DNA from: DASRDU01 sp035652435
GTDB lineage: Bacteria > Acidobacteriota > Blastocatellia > RBC074
Assembly (NCBI GenBank): GCA_035652435.1
Contig: DASRDU010000162.1
Coordinates: 1 to 64,000 of the forward strand
Direction of reading: 5' to 3'
Length of the DNA stretch: 64,000 nucleotides
The position numbers and the translations under genes were made by a program. Shown here one piece after another: positions 33,529 through 42,925 of this stretch (position 1 is its first letter; the number at the start of each line of letters is the position of its first letter). The notes beneath the pieces are model-generated. The model saw only the letters and a program-made list of their open reading frames with translations. It was not told the origin of the DNA and ran no database searches.

Positions 33529-34524
33529 TCACAAGGAAACGGAAAGGGTCGCCATCGTCGCCAGCTTCTCCTTCTGGTACGCGATGACGCTCCTGAGAAT
33601 TTCATCGAGCGAGACTTTCGGCTCGTAACCGATCAGCCGGTTGATCTTCGTGATGTCCGGCACGCGCCGGTGCATGTCTTCGAAGCCTTCTTCGTATGCT
33701 TCTTCGTAGGGCACAAAGACGGTGTTCGACGCGGATTCTGTCAGATGTCTGATCCTTTCCGCAAGCTGTAAAATCGTGACTTCGTGGCAGCTGCCGATGT
33801 TGTAAACCTCGCCGACCGCCTCCGGGTGAACGATCAGCTTCATGAGCGCGCCGACCACGTCATTGACGTGCGTGAAGCAGCGGCTCTGCGAGCCGTCGCC
33901 GTAGACCGTGATGTCTTTGCCCTGCAGGGCCTGCCGCACGAAATTCGGGATCACCATCCCGTACTGCCCCGTCTGCCGCGGCCCGACCGTATTGAAGAGG
34001 CGCACGACGACCGTCGGCACCTTCTTCTCTTTCCAGTAAGCGATCGCCAGGAACTCATCAATCGCCTTCGAGCAGGCGTAGCTCCACCGCCCCTTACTCG
34101 TCGCGCCCATCACCAGGTCATCATCCTCGCGGAACGGGATCTGTTCGCGCTTGCCGTAAACTTCCGAGGTCGAAGCCACCAGCACCCGCTTGCGCTTTTT
34201 GGCGGCGATGTTGAGGACGACTTCCGTGCCGCGCACGTTGGTTTCAATCGTCCTGACCGGGCTCTCGACGATCAGCTTGACCCCGACGGCGGCGGCCATG
34301 TGATAGACCATGTCGCTCCAGTCAATCATCTCGGCCGTCAGCTGATAATTGGTGACCGTGTCGAGGTGGTACTGGAACTTCGGGTTGGTTTTGATGTGCT
34401 GGACGTTCTCAATCGAACCGGTCGAAAGGTCGTCAATGATGCAGACCTCGTCGCCGCGTTCCAGATGTTTTTCCGCCAGGTGTGAGCCGATAAAGCCGGC
34501 CCCACCGGTGATCAGTACTTTCAT
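33529..34524 (-). CDS. NAD-dependent nucleotide-sugar epimerase/dehydratase
   Basis: The 331-residue extended SDR binds NAD through TGGAGFIGSHLAEKHLE at the N-terminus and has the catalytic serine region VASTSEVYGK and YACSK (YxxxK). Family members include GDP-mannose 4,6-dehydratases, UDP-glucuronate decarboxylases and 4-epimerases; sequence alone does not fix the substrate. The start at 34524 is preceded by AAGGAGAG, and a longer frame to 34566 lacks a site. It makes a sugar nucleotide for the polysaccharide and lies between the GT4 and the initiating transferase. Confidence 0.87.
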   Translation of the reverse strand: MKVLITGGAGFIGSHLAEKHLERGDEVCIIDDLSTGSIENVQHIKTNPKFQYHLDTVTNYQLTAEMIDWSDMVYHMAAAVGVKLIVESPVRTIETNVRGTEVVLNIAAKKRKRVLVASTSEVYGKREQIPFREDDDLVMGATSKGRWSYACSKAIDEFLAIAYWKEKKVPTVVVRLFNTVGPRQTGQYGMVIPNFVRQALQGKDITVYGDGSQSRCFTHVNDVVGALMKLIVHPEAVGEVYNIGSCHEVTILQLAERIRHLTESASNTVFVPYEEAYEEGFEDMHRRVPDITKINRLIGYEPKVSLDEILRSVIAYQKEKLATMATLSVSL

Positions 34525-34581
34525 TGTTTCAACTCTCCTTATTGAGTGGTGGATAAAAGCAGTCACCGCCGCAATCAGCGG

Positions 34582-35877
34582 TCATCCGCGTTCATCGGTG
34601 GCCGCCACCAGATTCGTGGCATTTCTCTCTACCTGCACTTTTTCAATCCCGAGCAGTTCGCGATACAGTTCGGTCATATTACTGACGAGCCGCTGTCTTG
34701 AGAGGCGCGACCTGACGAAGTTCTTCCCGCGCCCGCCCATCTCGCGGCGCAATTCGGGCCGCCCGACCAGAAACTTCATGGCGCGCGCGTAAGTGTCGGC
34801 GTCGCCGCGCGGCGCGGTCACGCCGTGATCCCAGATGAAAAACCCGTCGCGCGATTCGCGGCGCTCACCCATCAGGTCAACCACCCCGCCGACTTCCGTC
34901 GAGACCGCCGCGCGCCCGGCACCCATCCCTTCGATCAGCGTCAGCGGCGTCCCCTCGTTGAGCGAAGTGAGCGCCACCACGTCAAGCTCCCCATAAAGCG
35001 CCGTCGCATCTTCGCGGAAGCCGGTGAAGATGACCCGGTCAGCGATGCCCAGAGCGCTCGCCTGCGCCTCAAGCTCTTCCTGCAAATGCCCGCCGCCGAT
35101 GACGGCGAACCGGGCGCGCACGCCTTCACTGATCAGCTTTGCCGCGGCATTCAGAAACATCGCGTGATTCTTCACTTCACACAGCCGCCCGACAATCCCG
35201 ACCAGCACTTCATCATCGGCCACGCCGTACTGCCGCCGCAGCAGCCCTCGTTTTTCGACGACCTCATCAAAATCAATCCCCAGCGGGATCACGCGGAACT
35301 GCCCTGCCTGCCCGACGCCGAACGTCTCGTTGATCTCGCGGCGCTGCTGATCGCTGATCGTAATGATCCGGTCGGTGCAGAGCCGCGCCAGTACGCGCTC
35401 GATGAAAATAAAAAGGCGCGTCTTGAGCGCGCCGAAGTAGCTGTGAAAAGTGTGCCCGTGAAAGGTGTGGACGATTTTGCAATCCCGCGGTCGCAGCCAC
35501 AGCGCCGACGGCGTCATCCATTTATAAATCGTCGCCGCCACGCGGCCCGCCGCCCCGGCTTTGGACTTGTGCGTGTGGATGATCTGCGGCCTCAGCCGGA
35601 AAAACATCCGCACCAGCTTCGCAATCACCAGCACATCCCGCGGCCCCAGTTCGCGGCTCATCTCTTTGATGACGATGGGCTCGACCCCGGCCGCGTGCGC
35701 GAAGTACCCCATATCGCCTTCGCCCGGCGGAACGACCCCGGTAATCAGCACCGTCTCGAACTCATCGCCCGACAGCCCGCTCGACAGCCACGTCACGTGT
35801 TTGGCCGGGCCGCCGATGTTGAGACGATCAATGATCCGAACGACTCTGGTCTTCACTCCTTTTCCCGAATCTTTCAT
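34582..35877 (-). CDS. Family 4 glycosyltransferase
   Basis: The 431-residue GT-B enzyme has LNIGGPAKHVTWLSSGL near the N-terminus, an IITISDQQRREI middle, and the C-terminal donor-site pattern ALTSLNEGTPLTLIEGMGAG that includes the E-x7-E motif of GT4. It adds a sugar to the growing lipid-linked chain on the cytoplasmic side. Its ATG overlaps the stop of asnB by 4 bases (ATGA), implying coupled translation. The last residues (VAATDERG) are encoded by a dispersed CCGATGAACGCGGATGA-type repeat that runs past the stop, suggesting the end was remodelled by the repeat. Confidence 0.88.
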   Translation of the reverse strand: MKDSGKGVKTRVVRIIDRLNIGGPAKHVTWLSSGLSGDEFETVLITGVVPPGEGDMGYFAHAAGVEPIVIKEMSRELGPRDVLVIAKLVRMFFRLRPQIIHTHKSKAGAAGRVAATIYKWMTPSALWLRPRDCKIVHTFHGHTFHSYFGALKTRLFIFIERVLARLCTDRIITISDQQRREINETFGVGQAGQFRVIPLGIDFDEVVEKRGLLRRQYGVADDEVLVGIVGRLCEVKNHAMFLNAAAKLISEGVRARFAVIGGGHLQEELEAQASALGIADRVIFTGFREDATALYGELDVVALTSLNEGTPLTLIEGMGAGRAAVSTEVGGVVDLMGERRESRDGFFIWDHGVTAPRGDADTYARAMKFLVGRPELRREMGGRGKNFVRSRLSRQRLVSNMTELYRELLGIEKVQVERNATNLVAATDERG

Positions 35878-37817
35878 GAAGCCAGCGCCACGGCCTGCGG
35901 GACGGCACCTTCCCCGGCAGACCCCGCGGCGACAAACTCACGTTGCCACAATTCCAGCATCAACAGATTCCACAAGCGAAATGAATGATCCGTCTGACTC
36001 TTCAGATGCTGACTGACCAGTCGCTCAACCTCCTCAGCCCTGAAGTATTCGCGGACGCGACTGTCCTGAGCAATCAGCGAATCGCAGAGCAGCTCCCGCA
36101 ACGGCCCGCGGAACCACTGCCCGACCGGCACGCCGAATCCCATCTTGGGGCGGTTGACGTTCTCCGGCGGCAGCAGATCAGGGAAGGCGCGTTTGAGCAG
36201 ATACTTCGCTTCCTTCCCGCGCAACTTGAGACTGACTGGCAGGCGCGCGGCGAATTCCATGACCTCGTGATCGAGGAAAGGCGAACGCGCTTCGAGGCTG
36301 TTCGCCATCGAAGTGATGTCCACCTTGACCAACAGGTCGAATGGCAGATAAGACTGCACATCCACCGCCATCGCCGCATCCACCGGATCAAGCCCGCCCG
36401 TGCCGGCGAACAATGACTCCATCCACTCGCCCGGCCTCTCACGATCAAACAATTCGCTCAACTCCTCGCGATAAAGATTCCGTTTCGCCCTCTCGCTGAA
36501 GTTTCCGTTTGAGGTCCCCACCCAGGCTTCGTAGCGCTCCGCCATCGGCTGCGCGGCAACTGAGAGGAACCGTTTCACCCTCCGCAGACGATTTTTCGGC
36601 CCGAGCGAATCAGGGAGCAGCCCGCCCAGAGCCTTCGCCGACCACGCGCTGCCCGGAATGCTCCGAACGCGCTCTGCAATCCGATTGGCCAGGTAACGCT
36701 CATAGCCCGCAAAGCTCTCATCCCCGCCGTCGCCGTTCAGCGCGACGGTGACGTTCGCCCGCGTCAGTTGCGACACGTAAAAAGTCGGGATCGCCGAAGA
36801 GTCCGCGTAAGGCTCCCCGTAATGCCTGACCAGCCGGGGCAGGATCGCCAGCGCGTCCGGCTCGACGATGAATTCCTGATGATCGGTCGCCCAGAGTCTC
36901 GCGACCCGCCGCGCGTGTTCCGTTTCGTTGTACGCCGCTTCCCTGAAGCCAATCGAAAAGGTTTTGACCGGGCGATCCGACAGCTTCGCCATCAGCCCGA
37001 CCACGATGCTCGAATCAATCCCGCCCGAAAGGAAAGCGCCCAGCGGCACGTCGCTGATCATCCGCAGCCGCACGGCTTCGGTCAGTTTCTCGCGCAGGGT
37101 CTCGACGGCTTCTTCTTCGCTGATCTGTAATTTCGGCTCGTATTCAAGCTTCCAGTAACGCTCGACCCGCGCGACCGGCCCGTCTGGAGTCCAGTCCACC
37201 GTCATCCAGTGCGCGGGCGGCAGCTTTGATATGCCCTTGAACCCGGTCAGCGGCGCGGGGATATACCCCCACGAGAGGTAAGCATCAATCGCCGCCAGAT
37301 TCACCTCACGCGGCACGTCCGCGTCAGCCAGCAACCCCTGCAACTCCGAAGCAAATAAAAACCGCTCCCCCACCTGAGTGTAAAAGAGCGGCTTCTTGCC
37401 GACCCGATCCCGCGCCAGAAACAACCGCCGTCGCCGCCGATCCCAGAGGCCGAAGGCGAACATTCCGCGCAACCGCTTCACGCAGTCAGTCCCCCACTGC
37501 TCCCAGGCGTGAACGATGACCTCGGTATCGGTGCGCGTGCGGAAACGGTAGCCGAGCTGTTCCAGCTCGGCGCGCAACGCCTGAAAGTTGTAGATTTCAC
37601 CGTTGAAGGTGATCCGGACCGAGCCGTCATCATTCGAGAGCGGCTGCCTGCCCGCTTCCGAAAGATCAATGATCGCAAGGCGGCGGTGGCCGAGCGCGCA
37701 GACCTCATCTGCCCACACGCCCCACGCGTCCGGGCCGCGATGTTTTTGCGCCTCGACGAGGGGCAGGATTCTGTCTTTCTCATTCGCGCCCGAAAGCGCT
37801 CCGGCAATCCCGCACAT
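35874..37817 (-). CDS. asnB: Asparagine synthetase-like amidotransferase (glutamine-hydrolysing)
   Basis: The 647-residue enzyme starts MCGIAGALSG, whose Cys2 is the class II glutaminase nucleophile. It continues with the ammonia-using ATP-pyrophosphatase domain (LGAFLSGGIDSSIVVGLMAK, SGGIDS P-loop) and the C-terminal FGVPVGQWFRGPL. It forms amides from carboxylates using glutamine and ATP. In exopolysaccharide loci, AsnB-like enzymes often modify uronic acids or amino-sugar acids rather than make free asparagine, and the 4-base overlap with a glycosyltransferase supports that here. The true substrate is not determined by sequence. Confidence 0.92.
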   Translation of the reverse strand: MCGIAGALSGANEKDRILPLVEAQKHRGPDAWGVWADEVCALGHRRLAIIDLSEAGRQPLSNDDGSVRITFNGEIYNFQALRAELEQLGYRFRTRTDTEVIVHAWEQWGTDCVKRLRGMFAFGLWDRRRRRLFLARDRVGKKPLFYTQVGERFLFASELQGLLADADVPREVNLAAIDAYLSWGYIPAPLTGFKGISKLPPAHWMTVDWTPDGPVARVERYWKLEYEPKLQISEEEAVETLREKLTEAVRLRMISDVPLGAFLSGGIDSSIVVGLMAKLSDRPVKTFSIGFREAAYNETEHARRVARLWATDHQEFIVEPDALAILPRLVRHYGEPYADSSAIPTFYVSQLTRANVTVALNGDGGDESFAGYERYLANRIAERVRSIPGSAWSAKALGGLLPDSLGPKNRLRRVKRFLSVAAQPMAERYEAWVGTSNGNFSERAKRNLYREELSELFDRERPGEWMESLFAGTGGLDPVDAAMAVDVQSYLPFDLLVKVDITSMANSLEARSPFLDHEVMEFAARLPVSLKLRGKEAKYLLKRAFPDLLPPENVNRPKMGFGVPVGQWFRGPLRELLCDSLIAQDSRVREYFRAEEVERLVSQHLKSQTDHSFRLWNLLMLELWQREFVAAGSAGEGAVPQAVALAS

Positions 37818-37861
37818 ATATGTTCAGGTAACTTTCTCGCAACGGGTTCGACTGGTCATAC

Positions 37862-39745
37862 TCAACCCAGTTCGAATACCTCACGCTCGTGTGGCGCGAA
37901 GCGGCGGATGAAACTGTTGTCCTTCATCCGGACGCCTTGTCCGCCGTACCAGGGGCGGACCTGTGTCAGCTGACGGCCAGCCAGCTTCTGCATCTCGAAA
38001 TTCGTCGTCACCACTTCCGGCCCGGCGTTACAGGCCACCAGATAAAGCCTGTCGCGCAACGCCCACACCGCATAATGCACACGGATGCCGCTCGTCCCCA
38101 CGCTGATCCAGCGCGCCGCGTCATCGGTCATGATGTCGTGCAAGCGCACCAGTTCTTCCCTGAGCGACCCCATTCGTTCCCAGAGCGACGGGTTCATGGG
38201 CTTGTATTTCCAGTAAAGCAGCAGCCTCGCCCCGCGAATCAGCGCGAGGTAACTCATCGCCACGGCCTCATCGGGCGCAGGCTCGCGAGGCTGAATCCAG
38301 TAACCGCCCCAGAGCTGCAGCCAGAAAGCGACGGGTTTGCCCGAGGGGTAACAGTCATGGTTCATCGCCCGCGCCAGATCGGCGATTCGCTTGACCGCAT
38401 TCTGGTAATGACCTATCGGGTAGCAGTCTGTCGAGCCGATGTCCGTCGCATCGAGCGGGCCGTACCCACCTTTGCCCTGCTCCCAGGAAACCTCGTTGAC
38501 CATCACGGGCCGGCGCGGGTCTGTCTGTCTGGCCAGTTCATAAAGACCGCGGATCTGCTCCGGGCGCCTCCCGTTCCTCTGGCCCCACCAGAGTGACGGC
38601 TCATCCAGAAAGATCCAGCCTCGAATCGCCGGATGATTTTTCAGGCCTTGCATGCAGCGAACCATCAGCCGCGACAACTGCTCAACAGGCTGACTGGTGT
38701 CATAGGAAAAGATCGGAATGACCGCCAGTCGCCGCTCGGATGCCGCATCCAGACGCTGGCGGACGCGGGCCATCCTGGTGGATTCCCCGTTCTCATCGCT
38801 CAGGTTCAAAGGAAAGACGACGGTATTGAACCCTCCGGCAGCGATGTCATCGAACTGCCGGTCAGGCGCCGAACCGTTTTCATCTTCAACCGCAATCCCG
38901 AAGACCAGCGCGGGCTTGTGATCAATCGTCAGGCAGCGGTGGACGCGATTGATCCTGACCTCCGGCCCGCCTGTCACAGTTCCCTTCTGCCCGCCTTCCG
39001 ACCGTGCCGGTGGTTCGTCCGCATTCACGCCACTCGCCACCGCCACGTCAGACATCAGTGTCTGTTCGTCCTCTTTTTCCCAGGGCAGAGCGGCAATCGG
39101 ATGGTCATCAATCAGAGCCTGGCTGAATGCGGTGGGCGTGTTCCCCCGTTCCAGCTGCGGCGCGGCGACCCACAGCCTGCCCGATTGCGGCCACGAAATT
39201 CTAACCAGCAGCTTCGCGAAAATATCCGTCGGCTCGGCCGACGCGTCGCCGCTTGAGAGAGAGTACCGCTGCCATTCTCTGCCGACCCGGACTTCCCTGC
39301 GGTCCCGGTAGTTGATCTGAAGCGTGACGCGGGCATCATCGGACTCGCTCTTCAGGTAAACGGAGAACGTAAAGGGTTGCCGGACGTTGACGACGATGTC
39401 GTGCGCCACGTTGTATGACTCAAACGGCATGGCGTAAGCCGGATCGGGATTATTCAACTGCACGCTGCGGATTCCCGGCAGCGGCGCGGCGTCCGAAACC
39501 CGCAGCAGGTCGCGCGCGTCGGCTACCCATGCGGCGGCCGGCGTCCCCCAGTAATCAGGCAGGTTCGGCGTCGTACACTTGCTGAAATCGGCATTGCGCA
39601 GGTAGTTGGCCGGCGGGCTCAGGAGCTTCAGCCGAATCATCACACGCCGCGCGACCCACCGGTAATGCCAGGCGGCGAGCGAAGAGGCCGCCAGCACTGT
39701 CACGCCCGTTCCGCCGAAATACCTTAAGAATTTTCGCCGGTTCAT
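37862..39745 (-). CDS. Exported glycoside-hydrolase-like protein (Tat signal)
   Basis: The 627-residue protein begins MNRRKFLRYFGGTGVTVLAA, a twin-arginine type signal. Residues 60-210 look like a beta-sandwich carbohydrate-binding region (FTFSVYLKSESDDARVTLQI). Residues 260-540 look like a (beta/alpha)8 barrel with GFNTVVFPLNLS, GWIFLDEPSLWW (candidate acid/base Glu), PVMVNEVSWEQ (possible second Glu) and a membrane-free C-terminal beta domain. It may trim or remodel the polysaccharide outside the cytoplasm. No GH family could be assigned. It lies between asnB and the ArnT-like gene in the same direction. Confidence 0.7.
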   Translation of the reverse strand: MNRRKFLRYFGGTGVTVLAASSLAAWHYRWVARRVMIRLKLLSPPANYLRNADFSKCTTPNLPDYWGTPAAAWVADARDLLRVSDAAPLPGIRSVQLNNPDPAYAMPFESYNVAHDIVVNVRQPFTFSVYLKSESDDARVTLQINYRDRREVRVGREWQRYSLSSGDASAEPTDIFAKLLVRISWPQSGRLWVAAPQLERGNTPTAFSQALIDDHPIAALPWEKEDEQTLMSDVAVASGVNADEPPARSEGGQKGTVTGGPEVRINRVHRCLTIDHKPALVFGIAVEDENGSAPDRQFDDIAAGGFNTVVFPLNLSDENGESTRMARVRQRLDAASERRLAVIPIFSYDTSQPVEQLSRLMVRCMQGLKNHPAIRGWIFLDEPSLWWGQRNGRRPEQIRGLYELARQTDPRRPVMVNEVSWEQGKGGYGPLDATDIGSTDCYPIGHYQNAVKRIADLARAMNHDCYPSGKPVAFWLQLWGGYWIQPREPAPDEAVAMSYLALIRGARLLLYWKYKPMNPSLWERMGSLREELVRLHDIMTDDAARWISVGTSGIRVHYAVWALRDRLYLVACNAGPEVVTTNFEMQKLAGRQLTQVRPWYGGQGVRMKDNSFIRRFAPHEREVFELG

Positions 39746-39755
39746 CGCAGTCCGA

Positions 39756-41099
39756 TTACGCCAGTGCCGCTTCCCCGTTTGATGGAATCATTCTCGTGAT
39801 ACTCACTGCCGCGAACGGGATCAGCGCGACCCAGAGCGGCACGCGGAAGCGAATCTCGCCGGTGATGGTGAAATGAATCAGCAGATTGCCGAGCAGAAAG
39901 ACGAACAGCGGCCAGGCCCGCGCCCTCTCGGGCCACGCCGCAATCAGTCCGCAGACCGACAGACCGAGCAGTGCCGGGTAGAGAGTCCATGCCAGCAACC
40001 GGTTGCGCCACGAACTGTGACTGAAGGTCGGTCGCCACATATTCCAGAGCTTGTGAAAACCGCGCTCCACCCAGAGCCCCGGATGCGCAATGATGTGATT
40101 GATCGCGGCCTGGCGGTAAATCCGGTTGGCCTCAATCTCTGATTTCCCGGCGGCCTCAGCAAGGCCGGGGAACATCGCGGTGTAACCGCCGTAACGAATG
40201 AAGTCGGGACTTTCCCGGCGGTCATAACCGGGATTATTCCCCAGCCAGAAGACGTGCCCGCCTTCAGTCGAAGCCAGCGTGAATTGCCCGACCGCCACGC
40301 TGTTGCGAATCCCCCACGGGAGCATAACGACGACGCACCCCGCCACAAACAATGCCGCGTTCAGCGTATCCCTGGACTGACGATTCCAGACCGCGATGCC
40401 GGCCATCATCAGTGCTATGACTGCCACCACTCCGAGCGCATTGGGTCGCACCAGCGCCGCCAGTCCGAAGAGCGCCCCGGCCAGCGCCATCATTGCCCGA
40501 CGGGATGAATCCGGGGTTGAATCGAGCGCCGCCAGCAGCGCGTAAATCGCCGAAGCCACGAGGAAGAAATAGAGCGGTTCGGTCAACAGCTGTCCCGATG
40601 TCCACAGCACCAGTTCGTAGTAACCCGCCGCGATCAGGCCCGCAACCACTCCGGCACTGCGCGAAAACAGGAGCGCCGTGCTGCGCGCAATCCAGACACA
40701 GGCCAGCGCGCTGAGCCCGCTCTGAATCAGGCTGGCGATTTCGGAGTTTCGGCCAAAGAGGTAAAAGCACGCGCTCAGGAAAAGCGGATACCCGGGCATG
40801 ACAAAAGCGGTCGGCCCCGATCCGTCGGCCAGCCCGCGCCCGGCCAGCAGGCTGTCGGCCAGTCGCAGGTACAACCCGGCATCGCCCGATTTGAAATCAC
40901 CCGAAACGATACCCCAGCGATACTGCGCCAGCACGTATCCGGCGCGCAGCAGCAACGCGACCGCGAAGATCAGCAGTTGCGAATTCAGCGTGAGGGAATT
41001 TGCCCGGGGATTCGCCCGATAACTCCGCGCCTCGGAGCCGCCGGCAACCACATCATTCAGATTTACGCAATCAATCGCGGCCAACGTGAAGGCACTCAA
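39756..41099 (-). CDS. ArnT-like (GT-C) membrane glycosyltransferase
   Basis: The 447-residue protein has about 11 membrane helices and the GT-C loop GDFKSGDAGLYLRLADSLLAGRGL, with acidic residues after the first helix. It would transfer a sugar from a polyprenyl-phosphate carrier at the outer membrane face. The start appears to be TTG at 41099, overlapping the TGA of the preceding GT2 gene (TTGA). That neighbour probably makes the polyprenyl-phosphate-sugar donor, a common pairing. An unusually polar 35-residue N-terminus precedes the first helix. Confidence 0.8.
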   Translation of the reverse strand: MSAFTLAAIDCVNLNDVVAGGSEARSYRANPRANSLTLNSQLLIFAVALLLRAGYVLAQYRWGIVSGDFKSGDAGLYLRLADSLLAGRGLADGSGPTAFVMPGYPLFLSACFYLFGRNSEIASLIQSGLSALACVWIARSTALLFSRSAGVVAGLIAAGYYELVLWTSGQLLTEPLYFFLVASAIYALLAALDSTPDSSRRAMMALAGALFGLAALVRPNALGVVAVIALMMAGIAVWNRQSRDTLNAALFVAGCVVVMLPWGIRNSVAVGQFTLASTEGGHVFWLGNNPGYDRRESPDFIRYGGYTAMFPGLAEAAGKSEIEANRIYRQAAINHIIAHPGLWVERGFHKLWNMWRPTFSHSSWRNRLLAWTLYPALLGLSVCGLIAAWPERARAWPLFVFLLGNLLIHFTITGEIRFRVPLWVALIPFAAVSITRMIPSNGEAALA

Positions 41100-41899
41100 T
41101 CTGTGAAGCGATATTTGAAGAGGCAGTAAAGAGATTTCACCCCGTCGCGCCAGCGGATTTTCTTTCCCTCGTCCCGGGTGCGCGGGCAGTAAGAGATCGG
41201 GACTTCGGTGATGCGAAATCCGGCGCGCACGATCCGCGCTGTGATCTCCGGCTCGAATTCAAAGCCCCGCGAGCGCAACCTGACCCGCTGGGCGACTTCC
41301 GACCTGAAGACTTTGTAAGCCGTCTCCATATCGGTCAGCCGGGTGCCGTAAAGAAGGTTGGTCACGCCGGTCAGCAGTCTGTTGGCCGCGCGACGCGGGA
41401 AGTTCGTCCCTGATCCCGGGCGCAGAAAGCGGGAGCCATAAACAACTGCGGCGCCTCCCGAGAGAATCGGCTGCAACAGCCGGCAGTATTCCTCCGGGTT
41501 CAATTCCAGATCGGCATCCTGAATCAGAACGATGTCACCGGAAGCCATAGTCAGCCCCTGACGAATCGCGGCCCCTTTGCCGCGATTGACCGGCGAGACG
41601 TGAACTTTAGTAACCCTCGTCCCAAGCTCGTGCAGGACCACTGCCGTCCCATCAGTTGATCCGTCATCCACCACGACCACTTCCCTGGCAATCGGCAGTT
41701 CGACCGCCAGCACGCGCCGGATGACTTCGCCGACGGTTGATTGCTCATTGTAAACGGGGATGATGACAGAGAGCAGCTGGCAGCGTTCTGCCGCCAGGGG
41801 CCTGGCATCCGTGACTGATTCGGTGACGGCACTGTCTGCTCTCGCCGCTGCCCCGCGAACTGTCGGAAGGGTTGTCAGTGAAGAGGTTTCGATCTTCAG
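41096..41899 (-). CDS. Family 2 glycosyltransferase, polyprenyl-phosphate-sugar synthase-like
   Basis: The conserved nucleotide-binding start LSVIIPVYNEQSTVGEVIRR is encoded upstream of the first GTG (41713). The frame is open back to a stop at 41900-41902 with no ATG, GTG or TTG before it. A CTG at 41899 with GAGGT close by would give a 267-residue protein, so I use it, but the true start is unusual or the annotated GTG start is wrong. Other motifs are VVVDDGSTDGT, IQDADLELNPEEY (DxD-type) and YGTRLTDMETAYKVFR. It resembles dolichyl-phosphate glucosyl/mannosyltransferases and probably supplies the donor for the overlapping ArnT-like enzyme. Confidence 0.78.
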   Translation of the reverse strand: MKIETSSLTTLPTVRGAAARADSAVTESVTDARPLAAERCQLLSVIIPVYNEQSTVGEVIRRVLAVELPIAREVVVVDDGSTDGTAVVLHELGTRVTKVHVSPVNRGKGAAIRQGLTMASGDIVLIQDADLELNPEEYCRLLQPILSGGAAVVYGSRFLRPGSGTNFPRRAANRLLTGVTNLLYGTRLTDMETAYKVFRSEVAQRVRLRSRGFEFEPEITARIVRAGFRITEVPISYCPRTRDEGKKIRWRDGVKSLYCLFKYRFTD

Positions 41900-41917
41900 T
41901 TACCTCGGGTGACCTGC

Positions 41918-42742
41918 TCAGGCCGGTTGATGCGTTTTGATGGCAGGTTTTCCCTCTTTACTATCAATCGAAACTGCTACGGCAGATCCGGGCGAAGCCG
42001 CCGCTGCGGCAGCCTCAGCCTTCTGAATATTCGAGATATGAACCCACCCTCTGCGCCGCAACCCGACCCGCACCAGCGCCCTCAATCCTTTCAAGGTAAC
42101 CAGCGTGATTGCGAGCAGGAACCAGAATGATGCCAGCAGCGCATGCGGATTTTCAGACCAGTAAGTAAATGGCCCCATCTCCAGTTTGACCCGCGAAACA
42201 AGCCAGTTGATGTGCAGGCGGCGCAGGTTCAGGGTGTAATAATCATCGTATTCGGGCCGGAGGATCACTTTATCCAAAGGTTCAAGATCCGCAATTGCGG
42301 GTGGGTTCTGGCAATCAACAATTGCGGTATTCCCGGGGGCGATCTCTGCTTCGGCGACGACGTGCAGTTTCTGCCCATACAGGTTGATCCGCTGCGCGCG
42401 GATGCCCACGGCGTCGGCCAGATTGATGAAGGTGCGCGTGACCTCGCCGCAATACCCTTTGCCGGAGCGGAGCGTCTCTGCCGCGGAGGCCCGCAGGAAA
42501 GGCCGCTCCTTGTCAGGCGCTCCATCAAAGGAAACGCTCGCCCGCAGGTAGTCGCGTAATGCGATGATCTTTGACCTGCTGTCAGTGGCTTGTGCTTTCG
42601 CCACGACTGACCGGGCCACCTGACTGATGTAGCGAGTGTCGAGGTACTGCCGGACCGCTTCAAAAGCTCCCAGGGCCAGACACACAGCAGTGAGTGCGTA
42701 AAACAAGGGCTTATAATTACGACTCGATCTTTTACCCATCAT
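41918..42742 (-). CDS. Membrane protein with a transglutaminase-like domain
   Basis: The 274-residue protein has an N-terminal membrane helix (LFYALTAVCLALGAFEAV), a transglutaminase-like papain fold and a second membrane helix near residue 210 (LLASFWFLLAITLVTL). The catalytic triad is suggested by Cys in GKGYCGEVTRTFINLADAVG, His in KLHVVAEAEI and Asp in AIVDCQ. The loop would lie outside the cytoplasm. Transglutaminase-like proteins occur in several exopolysaccharide loci, possibly acting as peptidases or amidases, but the substrate is unknown. It is part of the leftward locus, with 18 bases to the next gene. Confidence 0.75.
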   Translation of the reverse strand: MMGKRSSRNYKPLFYALTAVCLALGAFEAVRQYLDTRYISQVARSVVAKAQATDSRSKIIALRDYLRASVSFDGAPDKERPFLRASAAETLRSGKGYCGEVTRTFINLADAVGIRAQRINLYGQKLHVVAEAEIAPGNTAIVDCQNPPAIADLEPLDKVILRPEYDDYYTLNLRRLHINWLVSRVKLEMGPFTYWSENPHALLASFWFLLAITLVTLKGLRALVRVGLRRRGWVHISNIQKAEAAAAAASPGSAVAVSIDSKEGKPAIKTHQPA

Positions 42743-42925
42743 TGTTTCCTTACTTCCTCAGCCTCTCGAATTTCTGATTGGCCGCCATGAAGGGCTTACT
42801 AATAATGATTATTGGGGCAAATTGTGATGGTGAGGGACGCGACACTGTCTTTGTCCCGCTTTGAAAACATTGGTACAGTACCGGGGCGTGAGCGACCGGT
42901 TACTTCAGCCGGACAGCCGGCCCGG

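Noticed and set aside
34825..35988. Long rightward open frame opposite the GT4 and asnB genes
   Set aside because: It has no ribosome site, unnatural composition rich in Arg, Pro and His, and lies exactly opposite two strong genes; GC-rich codons create such frames.
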